A DNA stretch of 6,221 bases from Thermoplasmata archaeon (GCA_021792355.1 JAJYUV010000058.1:1-6221), one strand, 5' to 3'; positions 1 through 5,753 are shown, numbered from the stretch's first letter. Made by a program: numbers and translations. The notes: a model not told the origin generated them from the sequence alone.

Positions 1-74
1 GAGATTTGAACTCCCGATCTCGTGAGAGAACCAGATCTCAAGTCTGGCGCGTTAGGCCGCTTCGCTACCACGGC
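1..74 (-). tRNA. tRNA-Ser(UGA), 3' end cut by window start
   Basis: Read on the minus strand, the gene starts at 74 with acceptor strand GCCGTGG, then TA. A D-arm has a GCG/CGC stem and the GCGG loop. The anticodon stem is CCAGA/TCTGG (47-43 and 35-31) around the 7-nt loop CTTGAGA, which puts anticodon UGA at 40-38 (reads UCA, serine). The long variable arm has a TCTC/GAGA stem (29-26 and 21-18), a class II feature of Ser and Leu tRNAs. The T arm GGGAG-TTCAAAT begins at 15 and is cut after three stem bases, so the 3' acceptor strand and discriminator are outside the window. Leu is excluded because the loop position after U33 reads UGA. No intron is seen. Confidence 0.93.
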
Positions 75-81
75 TCAACCC

Positions 82-89
82 TTTAATAA
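82..89 (+). promoter_or_regulatory. TATA-like box of dph2
   Basis: TTTAATAA lies 25 to 32 bp before the dph2 ATG at 114, so transcription would begin within a few bases of the start codon. No Shine-Dalgarno sequence is visible before that ATG, which fits a leaderless mRNA. Confidence 0.5.
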
Positions 90-96
90 CACGTTT

Positions 97-103
97 GATA
101 TAG
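97..103 (-). promoter_or_regulatory. TATA-like box of the tRNA-Ser gene
   Basis: The minus strand reads CTATATC here, 23 to 29 bp upstream of the first tRNA base at 74. This is the expected distance for an archaeal TATA box when transcription starts at or near the mature 5' end. It lies inside the core promoter of the divergent dph2 gene. Confidence 0.5.
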
Positions 104-113
104 CCTTTTACCA

Positions 114-1112
114 ATGGATTTTAGGGGAGCTTTGCTAAGGATTAAGGAAGATGAACGCTACAAGAAAGCCAGATCAGTCGCAGTGCAGCTTCCTGAAGGA
201 ATGAAGAGAGGGATCAGTGAAATAAAGGACGAATTCAGAGAAAAGGAGTTAATATTTGTAGGAGATCCATTCTGGGGTGCTTGTGATATACCCCAGAACG
301 GCAATTGGGACCTATTAATCCAGTTCGGTCACAGCCCGATTCCAAACCTTGGATCCTTCCCAAACGTTATTTTTGAGGAAATCCAAGAGAATCTGGATTT
401 CGAGATTAGTTCTGAAAAGATTCCCTTTAAATCTCTCATTTTGACATCAAACGTTACATATTCCAACCAGCTTCCCGGTATCAAAAGGAAGCTGGAGGAT
501 TCCGAAATACGAGTCACTCTGAGGAAAGGAGACTCTAGAGTTTTCTATCCTGGTCAGGTTCTCGGGTGCAACATTTCTTCAGCCAGAGGCATAGAAGAAA
601 ACGTGCTTTTCGTAGGAGAGGGGATGTTTCACCCACTTGGAATCGCTCTCGGTTTACCCGAAAAGAAGGTCATCGCATTCAATCCAAAGACAGGAGAGTA
701 TACCGATATGGAAGGTGAAAAAAGAAGATTTCTTGCACAAAGGTATAGCGCTATCGACCTGGCCTCTAGGGCGAATAAGTTCGGCATAATAGTCTCAACA
801 AAGATTGGTCAGATAAGATACTCCTTAGCGAGGGTAGCTCTAAAACTGTTGGAGGAGGCTGGAAGATCCCCATTCTTGATTACTCTAGATCTGGTCAGGA
901 ATGAGGAGTTGGTGAATTTTCCAGCCGAGGTGTACGTAAACACCGCTTGTCCCAGAGTCACGGTAGAAGATTACACTACCTTTTCTAGACCTGTAATAAC
1001 CTTTTACGAGCTTCAGATGGCTCTCGGACTCAAAGATAAAAGCAGATATATATTCGATGAAATTGTTATGACAGATGAGATTGGCAGTACTAGTTTCCGG
1101 AAACGGGACTAA
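114..1112 (+). CDS. dph2: Dph2, 2-(3-amino-3-carboxypropyl)histidine synthase
   Basis: This 332-residue cytoplasmic protein matches archaeal Dph2, which transfers the 3-amino-3-carboxypropyl group of S-adenosylmethionine to a histidine of elongation factor 2, the first step of diphthamide synthesis. Dph2 is a non-canonical radical SAM enzyme: its [4Fe-4S] cluster is held by three scattered cysteines instead of a CX3CX2C motif. All three are present in their family contexts: Cys57 in GACDIP, Cys152 in LGCNIS and Cys279 in NTACPRV, with spacing close to that known for Pyrococcus Dph2 (342 residues). The N-terminal VAVQLPEGM segment and the three-repeat layout also fit. The ATG at 114 follows a TATA-like box by about 25 bp and has no ribosome binding site, so a leaderless start is likely. 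The last 12 codons and stop overlap purN. The length is normal and no key residue is missing. Confidence 0.95.
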   Translation: MDFRGALLRIKEDERYKKARSVAVQLPEGMKRGISEIKDEFREKELIFVGDPFWGACDIPQNGNWDLLIQFGHSPIPNLGSFPNVIFEEIQENLDFEISSEKIPFKSLILTSNVTYSNQLPGIKRKLEDSEIRVTLRKGDSRVFYPGQVLGCNISSARGIEENVLFVGEGMFHPLGIALGLPEKKVIAFNPKTGEYTDMEGEKRRFLAQRYSAIDLASRANKFGIIVSTKIGQIRYSLARVALKLLEEAGRSPFLITLDLVRNEELVNFPAEVYVNTACPRVTVEDYTTFSRPVITFYELQMALGLKDKSRYIFDEIVMTDEIGSTSFRKRD

Positions 1113-1662
1113 TCTTCAGTCCATAATCGATGCCATTAAGGAAGGATACATTCCAAGGGTAGAGATTTTTTACGTCGTGAGTAGCAGTTCTGAGGCTTAC
1201 GCACTCAAACGGGCCGAGGAGAATGGCCTGCGAACACTCGTAATCACCAAAAAGGATATGGTAGCGCTACTAAAACCGATATTCGAACAAGTTGACCTCG
1301 TCGTTCTTGCAGGATTTCTATGGATAATTCCCGATGAACTGCTAAATATCAAGCCGATAATTAACGTTCATCCATCTCTCCTTCCTCTGTTCGGGGGCAA
1401 AGGTATGTACGGCACTAGGGTCAGTGAGGCCGTAATTGCAAGCGGGATGAAGATCTCAGGTCCAACGGTCCATCTTGTGACGAATGACATAGACGGGGGG
1501 CCAATCATAATGCAGAAATGCACAGAGGTGATGGATAATGACACTCCAGAAACACTTCTTGAGAAAATGCATCCGCTAGAACATCAGATCCTTGTAGAAA
1601 CAATCAAGCAAATGAGTGAAAAGAAATATAAAATAGTGGGGAAAAGAGTTATCTTCCCCTAG
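1075..1662 (+). CDS. purN: PurN, phosphoribosylglycinamide formyltransferase
   Basis: The 195-residue product is a glycinamide ribonucleotide transformylase, which transfers a formyl group from 10-formyltetrahydrofolate to GAR in step three of purine synthesis. Family motifs appear in order: SGNGTNLQ (8-15) for phosphate binding, AGFLWIIP (79-86), NVHPSLLP (97-104) with catalytic Asn97 and His99, FGGKGMYG (106-113), and HLVTNDIDGGPI (133-144) with Asp140 equivalent to the catalytic Asp144 of E. coli. E. coli PurN is 212 residues, so this one is slightly short but complete. The ATG at 1075 is chosen because the motif sits seven residues in, as in E. coli; it overlaps dph2 by 38 bp in another frame, suggesting co-transcription and perhaps coupled translation. 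No clear Shine-Dalgarno is seen. Methionyl-tRNA formyltransferase shares the fold but is longer and has a C-terminal domain absent here. Confidence 0.94.
   Translation: MRLAVLVSGNGTNLQSIIDAIKEGYIPRVEIFYVVSSSSEAYALKRAEENGLRTLVITKKDMVALLKPIFEQVDLVVLAGFLWIIPDELLNIKPIINVHPSLLPLFGGKGMYGTRVSEAVIASGMKISGPTVHLVTNDIDGGPIIMQKCTEVMDNDTPETLLEKMHPLEHQILVETIKQMSEKKYKIVGKRVIFP
1616..1648 (-). terminator. Possible T-rich terminator of the tes-like gene
   Basis: On the minus strand, beginning about 17 bases past the stop of the radical SAM gene, the sequence has repeated T-runs (CTCTTTTCC, CTATTTTATATTTC and CTTTTC in order). This could end transcription inside the 3' end of purN. No hairpin is evident. Confidence 0.3.
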
Positions 1663-1678
1663 TTTTATGCTAATTTTC
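1663..1678 (+). terminator. Possible T-rich terminator of dph2-purN
   Basis: Directly after the purN stop the plus strand has two T-runs (TTTT at 1663-1666 and again at 1673-1676). Archaeal termination often uses such T-tracts without a hairpin. The tract lies inside the 3' end of the convergent radical SAM gene. The evidence is composition only. Confidence 0.3.
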
Positions 1679-3407
1679 TTCCAATAGATTTTTCGTAGTA
1701 GGCGATTGTTGCTGCCTTTTCCTGGTCTGTGTACCTTCTGTTGAATTTCTGCTCTTTAAGCGTCATGCCTGTTTTCTCTTCGTATGCTTTTGGATCCATA
1801 GAGAACCTTCTCTGTGTGGCATCTCTGTAAAGCTCAGGAATAACGTTGAAGGCGCAGAATGGCACTACTTTCCCGTCTGGCATCGCGTAGTGGATATCGC
1901 ATCTCTCAACTCTGTCAACGTCATAAGTGTACGGGTCCATGAAGTGCATAAATCCTACGAACATCGAATTGTAGTGGAATGCCTTGAGTCCGTGATAGTC
2001 TCCGCCAGTGAATGCTCCGAAGATCATTTCCCTCATCTTGAAGCCTTCTGGTGCATGTTTCTCGTCAACGAATGTGTTGAGCTTCCTGAGTAGGGAAGTA
2101 AGAGCTGACGCTTTTTTGAGCGCTTTCACTTTGGACTCATTGATGTCCGTGGATAGTTCATTTAGATATTCGAAAAGTCCTTCTACGTCGATGAACCTTG
2201 TAACGGGGATGATAGAGCCGTCAGGTTTCTTGAAAATGTAGGTACCCATACCGCAGGCAAAGTGGATGCTGAGCCTGTAAGTAGGCTTTCCCTTTAGTGC
2301 TTCTACGAAATTTGTAACTGCAGTCGTGCTAGGAACAGTAAAGAAATCTTCCCTTCCGATCGCTCCATCAGTCTGAGCCTCGATCTTCTTGATGCAGCCT
2401 GGAATTGTGACTCTCTGTCTCTCTCTCAACTTATCCGGCATTCTTCCAACAAGAGAGACAGGCTGGAAATTGACACTCCGCACGACGTCTAGGTTTGACA
2501 GTCCGAATCTGATAATGTCGCCAAGTTCTCCGTCGTTTACTCCTCCTATTACTGTAGGTACTAGAACAACTCCCACATTTACCTTTCTGTATGTGTTGAG
2601 TGCCTCTGGTATTTCCCAGAAATTCTTAGGGTTTGATCTCGGCGTCACTCCATCAAAACTGGTATAAATGACGTTTGATCCAGCGTCACGACATTTCTGG
2701 ATGAATTCCACATCCCTGGAAGCCCTAATGCTGTTTGTATTAAGCTGCACATGCTCATAACCTTCCTCTCTTGCGATCTTGATGATTTCTGGAAGGTCGT
2801 CCCTCATTGTGGGTTCTCCTCCAGTTAGCTGTACGGCGTTTGCGCCAACCGGCTTTTCATTTCTCATCCTCCTAAGCATCATCCTAATTTGATCTTGCGT
2901 AGGCTCATAAATTGGGTCGTTCTCCTTTGCATAGAAGAAGCAATACCAGCACGAAAGGTCGCATCTGTTTGTCAGTACCACGTTTCCGAGTCCAGTGTGG
3001 CTCTTGTGTTTGACGCAGAGTCCGCAGTGCGTAGGGCAGTTGATCTTCTCCGCGGCAAGGCTGATCATTGGGTTTTCCAGTTTGATGCCTTTATCTAACC
3101 ACTTCTTTGCTTTCATGTACATGTCATAGTCTTCCCAGTACTTCTCCTTCGTAACTCCGTGCTCGGGGCATTCCTTTATCATTCTGACTTCTCCACCCTC
3201 GGCATAGACCAGGGCGGGAATCTTCATCCTGTCAAATTTGTTCTCTGCAACGCATTCTGGGCACAGAGACGCTGTAACTCTCAAAGCGAGCATTCCGGGG
3301 TTAATCAGATGGCCGAATTTTTCGTAAACCTCGTCTAAACTCTTCATTTTTGAGTTTGGACTGATTTCGAATTCCGGAGATAGTATGGATTCGAATGCTT
3401 GATCCAT
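1665..3407 (-). CDS. tes: Tetraether lipid synthase (Tes/MJ0619 family) radical SAM protein
   Basis: The protein resembles the Tes family, radical SAM enzymes that join two archaeol-type lipids tail to tail to make membrane-spanning tetraethers; it would act at the membrane. Numbered from the longest frame (TTG at 3455): a rubredoxin-like CPEC (65-68) and ECPEHG (95-100); a CX3CX2C set NCPTHCGLC (139-147) followed by KHKSHT; the SAM-cluster motif CDLSCWYC (165-172); TGGEPTMRDD (211-220); IHFACGMGTY (397-406); and CDIHYAMPDG (519-528) with PFCAF (532-536). These are family hallmarks and all cysteines are present. I prefer the ATG at 3407 (residue 17, 580 aa), because the TTG directly follows an in-frame stop and a TATA-like box sits 21-27 bp before the ATG. 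An ATG at 3347 is also possible. MJ0619 was earlier linked to pterin methylation, so that role remains an alternative. Confidence 0.87.
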   Translation of the reverse strand: MDQAFESILSPEFEISPNSKMKSLDEVYEKFGHLINPGMLALRVTASLCPECVAENKFDRMKIPALVYAEGGEVRMIKECPEHGVTKEKYWEDYDMYMKAKKWLDKGIKLENPMISLAAEKINCPTHCGLCVKHKSHTGLGNVVLTNRCDLSCWYCFFYAKENDPIYEPTQDQIRMMLRRMRNEKPVGANAVQLTGGEPTMRDDLPEIIKIAREEGYEHVQLNTNSIRASRDVEFIQKCRDAGSNVIYTSFDGVTPRSNPKNFWEIPEALNTYRKVNVGVVLVPTVIGGVNDGELGDIIRFGLSNLDVVRSVNFQPVSLVGRMPDKLRERQRVTIPGCIKKIEAQTDGAIGREDFFTVPSTTAVTNFVEALKGKPTYRLSIHFACGMGTYIFKKPDGSIIPVTRFIDVEGLFEYLNELSTDINESKVKALKKASALTSLLRKLNTFVDEKHAPEGFKMREMIFGAFTGGDYHGLKAFHYNSMFVGFMHFMDPYTYDVDRVERCDIHYAMPDGKVVPFCAFNVIPELYRDATQRRFSMDPKAYEEKTGMTLKEQKFNRRYTDQEKAATIAYYEKSIGRKLA

Positions 3408-3427
3408 AGCTCCACAAATAATGGGGG

Positions 3428-3434
3428 TATTAAA
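3428..3434 (-). promoter_or_regulatory. tes: TATA-like box for the tes-like gene
   Basis: The minus strand reads TTTAATA here, 21 to 27 bp before the ATG at 3407. If used, transcription would start at or next to that ATG and the mRNA would be leaderless. The TTG-initiated longer form would then not be made. Confidence 0.4.
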
Positions 3435-3485
3435 GAGCTTTTGTATTTGCCACAACTAAGAAACACGCAGTTGTCTCTTTCATAG

Positions 3486-3496
3486 CTAATAACTGG
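3486..3496 (+). repeat. Direct repeat copy 1, CTAATAACTGG
   Basis: This exact 11-bp sequence occurs again at 3525-3535, 39 bp start to start. The two copies bracket the palindrome at 3498-3521, leaving one base on this side. This may be one half of an operator; that is inference. Confidence 0.7.
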
Positions 3497-3497
3497 G

Positions 3498-3521
3498 TTT
3501 AATTAGTATGTACTTATTAAA
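3498..3521. repeat. Imperfect 24-bp palindrome between the direct repeats
   Basis: The left half TTTAATTAGTAT pairs with the right half GTACTTATTAAA at 10 of 12 positions; the mismatches are the seventh base pair in and the central pair. The outer arms TTTAAT/ATTAAA and inner AGTA/TACT match perfectly. Its symmetry suggests a binding site for a dimeric protein. AT-rich palindromes do arise by chance, but this one sits precisely between two identical 11-mers. Confidence 0.55.
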
Positions 3522-3524
3522 TAC

Positions 3525-3535
3525 CTAATAACTGG
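3525..3535 (+). repeat. Direct repeat copy 2, CTAATAACTGG
   Basis: Exact second copy of the 11-mer at 3486-3496, in the same orientation, three bases after the palindrome ends. Confidence 0.7.
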
Positions 3536-3549
3536 CAGTGCGACTTGCT

Positions 3550-3572
3550 ATAATGCAATATGAATGCATAAT
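3550..3572. repeat. Second imperfect palindrome in the intergenic region
   Basis: The half-sites ATAATGCA (3550-3557) and TGCATAAT (3565-3572) are inverted copies matching at 7 of 8 positions, with 7 bp between. Its centre is about 51 bp, near five helical turns, from the centre of the palindrome at 3498-3521. The region is AT-rich, so chance is a real alternative. Confidence 0.4.
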
Positions 3573-3682
3573 GTTGTGCGTATAACATAATCTGTCGATG
3601 AAGAGGATGGAGCAAAAAGAGATGATATACCTGAGTGTAGTTACACATCAATAAGTCGGTTGAAAATTAGCAGAAGGAGGAG

Positions 3683-3699
3683 ATAAAATATAATATAAA
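3683..3699 (+). promoter_or_regulatory. TATA-rich promoter element of the AbrB-PhoU gene
   Basis: An uninterrupted 17-bp A/T run containing ATAAAATATAATATAAA lies 33 to 49 bp before the GTG at 3732, preceded by a purine-rich stretch (GGAGGAG at 3676-3682) that may serve as part of a TFB recognition element. This would start transcription around 3715-3725 and give a very short leader. A second TATA-like run, AAATATAA at 3707-3714, lies somewhat too close to the start codon. Confidence 0.4.
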
Positions 3700-3731
3700 C
3701 ATATTGAAATATAAGATGACGATGTTATATC

Positions 3732-4682
3732 GTGGAAATAAGAAAGATTCAGAAAACAGGTGGTAGCACCCTAGTTGTATCTCTACCCAAGGTGTGGTGT
3801 CAGAACTTCGACCTGAAAGTTGGATCGAAGGTAATGCTCAACTACAATGAGAAAGGGGGAATCATGATGGAACCTTTCGAAAGGGGCCAGAGTTCGTCAA
3901 CTGCGACCGTAGATATAAAGAAGAATTCGGATATGGAAAATGAGCTGAGGATGCTTATTTCGCTATACATTCAAGGAGTAAAGAGGATCAACATAAGATC
4001 TGATGACAAGAAAGCTATGGATGACGTGATCAGGAGGTTCCTTGAGTTCACAATAGGGTTTGAGATAGTCGACGAAAAGGGGAATGAAGCAATCCTTGAG
4101 GACCTCATATCTCTTCCTATGCTGACATTCGATAAAGGAATGAAGAGAATGGTGACTCTGGTGAGGAGCATAGTCACTGAATCAATAAGTGAAGAAAAGA
4201 TACCTATTGATTATATACTCCAGAAGGAGAATGAAGTAGACAAATTCAATATCTATATACAGAGACTTTTCAGTCAGACCCTTAAAGACTATTCCGTACT
4301 TCAACTGAACAAGATATCTTCTTCGCAAGCTCTATCTTACCTGCTAGTCTCAAGGGTTCTTGAAAGGATTGCCGATCATGGTGTAAGGATATACACTCTC
4401 CTCGGAGAAAGAAAGCTGAAGAACACTGAGATTAAGAACTACTTAGAGGCTTCAATAGATATAATGGGGAGATCGATGGAATATTTTTTCAGTAAGGACG
4501 TCCACAGTTCTAATCTGGAGATTTCCAAGAAAGAATACTTCAAAAAAGAGAGAGAGAACATAAACCGCACACTCAGAGGCACTTCAGACGGTATTGTTCT
4601 TGCTGAAATACTTGAAGATGCCGAAAGAATTGCACTGTATTCCACTGATATATGCGAATTAATAATGGATTATTTTGAATGA
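3732..4682 (+). CDS. AbrB (SpoVT-like) and PhoU domain protein, putative phosphate regulator
   Basis: The 316-residue protein begins with a swapped-hairpin AbrB/SpoVT DNA-binding domain: MEIRKIQKTGGSTLVVSLPK (1-20), then a GSKVML strand and IMMEPF (44-49). A middle segment is followed by a helical PhoU-like region from about 130. PhoU signatures are QKENEVDKFN (164-173), ERIADH (211-216), and the weaker second ERIALYSTDICE (298-309). This two-part layout is a recurring archaeal family usually annotated as phosphate uptake regulator. PhoU domains in bacteria act with the Pst transporter; the AbrB part suggests direct DNA binding, which is inference. No pst genes are in the window. The GTG start is supported by MEIRK being the normal N-terminus and by no in-frame ATG nearby upstream. 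There is no well-placed Shine-Dalgarno. It is divergent from tes and may be co-transcribed with the downstream prpB-like gene (60-bp gap). Confidence 0.88.
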   Translation: MEIRKIQKTGGSTLVVSLPKVWCQNFDLKVGSKVMLNYNEKGGIMMEPFERGQSSSTATVDIKKNSDMENELRMLISLYIQGVKRINIRSDDKKAMDDVIRRFLEFTIGFEIVDEKGNEAILEDLISLPMLTFDKGMKRMVTLVRSIVTESISEEKIPIDYILQKENEVDKFNIYIQRLFSQTLKDYSVLQLNKISSSQALSYLLVSRVLERIADHGVRIYTLLGERKLKNTEIKNYLEASIDIMGRSMEYFFSKDVHSSNLEISKKEYFKKERENINRTLRGTSDGIVLAEILEDAERIALYSTDICELIMDYFE

Positions 4683-4729
4683 AACGTGAAGAGAAATGAT
4701 TACAGAGATTAAAGAAATGGCTGGTAATA

Positions 4730-4734
4730 GAGGT
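4730..4734 (+). promoter_or_regulatory. Ribosome binding site of the prpB-like gene
   Basis: GAGGT matches the archaeal Shine-Dalgarno core and ends 8 bases before the ATG at 4743. It is the only well-placed Shine-Dalgarno I see in this window. It implies this gene has an upstream leader or is internal to a transcript from the AbrB-PhoU gene, and it supports this start. Confidence 0.55.
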
Positions 4735-4742
4735 CGATAGAG

Positions 4743-5651
4743 ATGAATGATCTGTTCAAAGGCAAAGAAAGGGAACCTGGTCCAACGGTGCTCAGAAAAC
4801 TCGTGTCAAAAGGAATTGTAGTGGCGCCGGGTGTTTTCAACGGGATTAGCGCGATCATAGCAGAAAGAAAAGGGTTCAAGGCTCTTTATCTATCCGGATC
4901 GGGAGTTGCAGGATCAATGGGTTTACCAGACCTCTCCCTTACTACTCTCAGTGAAGTCGCCGAGGAGGTCAGGAGAATAAAACTGGTCAGCAAGCTTCCA
5001 CTGATAGTAGACGTAGATACGGGATTTGGCGAGGTCCTCAACGTAGAAAGAACAATAAGGGAGATAGAAAGATCCGGAGCATCAGCGGTCCACATGGAGG
5101 ACCAGGTGCTGCCAAAAAAATGCGGTCATCTAGAGGGAAAGAAACTAATTCCCACCTATGAGATGGTGGAAAAGATTCAAGCTGCAAGCAAATCAAGAAC
5201 CAACAAAGATTTCATGATAATAGCGAGGACAGATGCAAGAAGCGTAGAAGGAATAGATGATGCAATTGATAGAGCCAAGCTCTATCTTAGGGCTGGAGCG
5301 GATGGTATATTCCCTGAGGCACTCGAGACAAAGGAGGAGTTCAGGGAATTTTCCAATAAAGTTGGTGGAGTGCTACTTGCGAACATGACAGAATTTGGAA
5401 AAAGCCCACTACTAAGTGCAAAGGAACTAGAAGAACTAGGGTACCGCATCGTAATATTTCCTTTAACTGCATTTAGAGGAGTTCTAAAGAAAATGGATGA
5501 AATATATTCAAGTCTTTTCAAGAATGGTTCGCAGAGAATGTTTTTGAATGAGATAATGACAAGAAAGGAATTCTATGAAGTTATAGACTACAAATCGTTC
5601 GAGGATGAGGACAGGAAACTGAAACAGAAATCTAAAGAAGTAATGCGGTAA
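4743..5651 (+). CDS. prpB: Methylisocitrate lyase (PrpB-like, isocitrate lyase/PEP mutase superfamily)
   Basis: The 302-residue protein aligns by eye along its whole length with PrpB, which cleaves 2-methylisocitrate to pyruvate and succinate in the methylcitrate route for propionyl-CoA. The TIM-barrel motifs are in order: YLSGSGVAGS (49-58), the metal-binding VDVDTGFG (89-96, Asp90 and Asp92), HMEDQ (117-121, Glu119), the catalytic loop KKCGH (125-129, Cys127), ARTDA (161-165), IFPEA (189-193), NMTEFG (214-219), and the C-terminal swapped helix region TRKEFYEVIDYKSFE (273-287). KKCGH separates the lyases from PEP mutases, which lack that cysteine motif, and the length fits PrpB (about 296) instead of the longer isocitrate lyases. 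No prpC or prpD is in view, so the pathway is not confirmed; isocitrate as an alternative substrate is possible. Confidence 0.88.
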   Translation: MNDLFKGKEREPGPTVLRKLVSKGIVVAPGVFNGISAIIAERKGFKALYLSGSGVAGSMGLPDLSLTTLSEVAEEVRRIKLVSKLPLIVDVDTGFGEVLNVERTIREIERSGASAVHMEDQVLPKKCGHLEGKKLIPTYEMVEKIQAASKSRTNKDFMIIARTDARSVEGIDDAIDRAKLYLRAGADGIFPEALETKEEFREFSNKVGGVLLANMTEFGKSPLLSAKELEELGYRIVIFPLTAFRGVLKKMDEIYSSLFKNGSQRMFLNEIMTRKEFYEVIDYKSFEDEDRKLKQKSKEVMR

Positions 5652-5660
5652 TCAGCCACG

Positions 5661-5732
5661 GGGCCGGTAGATCAGCGGAAGATCGCTTGCTTCGCAAGCA
5701 AGAGGTCTCGGGTTCAAATCCCGACCGGTCCA
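5661..5732 (+). tRNA. tRNA-Ala(CGC)
   Basis: Complete 72-nt cloverleaf. Acceptor GGGCCGG (5661-5667) pairs with CCGGTCC (5725-5731), including a G3-U70 wobble pair, the alanine identity element. The D stem is GATC/GATC, the anticodon stem CTTGC/GCAAG around loop TTCGCAA with anticodon CGC at 5693-5695 (reads GCG), the variable loop AGGTC, and the T arm TCGGG-TTCAAAT-CCCGA. The discriminator is A5732 and CCA is not encoded. No intron. It begins 9 bp after the prpB-like stop, so its promoter would lie in the end of that gene (an AATCTAAAG-like stretch near 5629-5637 is weak). Confidence 0.96.
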
Positions 5733-5753
5733 TTTAATCTATTAATCGAATAC

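Larger units (their letters stand above)
3408..3731. other. AT-rich intergenic region between divergent tes and AbrB-PhoU genes
   Basis: This 324-bp stretch has no convincing gene. It contains the TATA-like box for tes near its left end, a pair of 11-bp direct repeats around an imperfect palindrome (3486-3535), a second imperfect palindrome (3550-3572), a purine-rich GGAGGAG at 3676-3682, and AT-rich TATA-like sequence before the GTG of the AbrB-PhoU gene. An 18-codon ORF at 3598-3654 is too short to support. It is by far the largest non-coding gap in the window, which fits a regulatory region. Confidence 0.7.

Noticed and set aside
1890..3098. Several plus-strand open frames opposite the tes-like gene
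   Set aside because: They lie entirely inside a well-supported gene on the other strand and show no family motifs.
3408..3455. N-terminal 16 residues of the longest tes frame from TTG 3455
   Set aside because: The TTG directly follows an in-frame TAG and a TATA-like box lies within this stretch at leaderless distance from ATG 3407; not excluded, but less likely.
3598..3654. 18-codon ORF with an ATG in the tes/AbrB-PhoU intergenic region
   Set aside because: Too short, no well-placed ribosome binding site, no recognisable motif; expected by chance.
3618..3660. Possible C/D box guide RNA (ATGATAT followed by CTGA)
   Set aside because: The C-box match is only partial and the gap to CTGA is too short to hold a guide.
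4696..4740. 14-codon ORF ending 2 bp before the prpB-like ATG, a possible leader peptide
   Set aside because: No ribosome binding site of its own and no regulatory codon bias; likely chance in a 60-bp gap.
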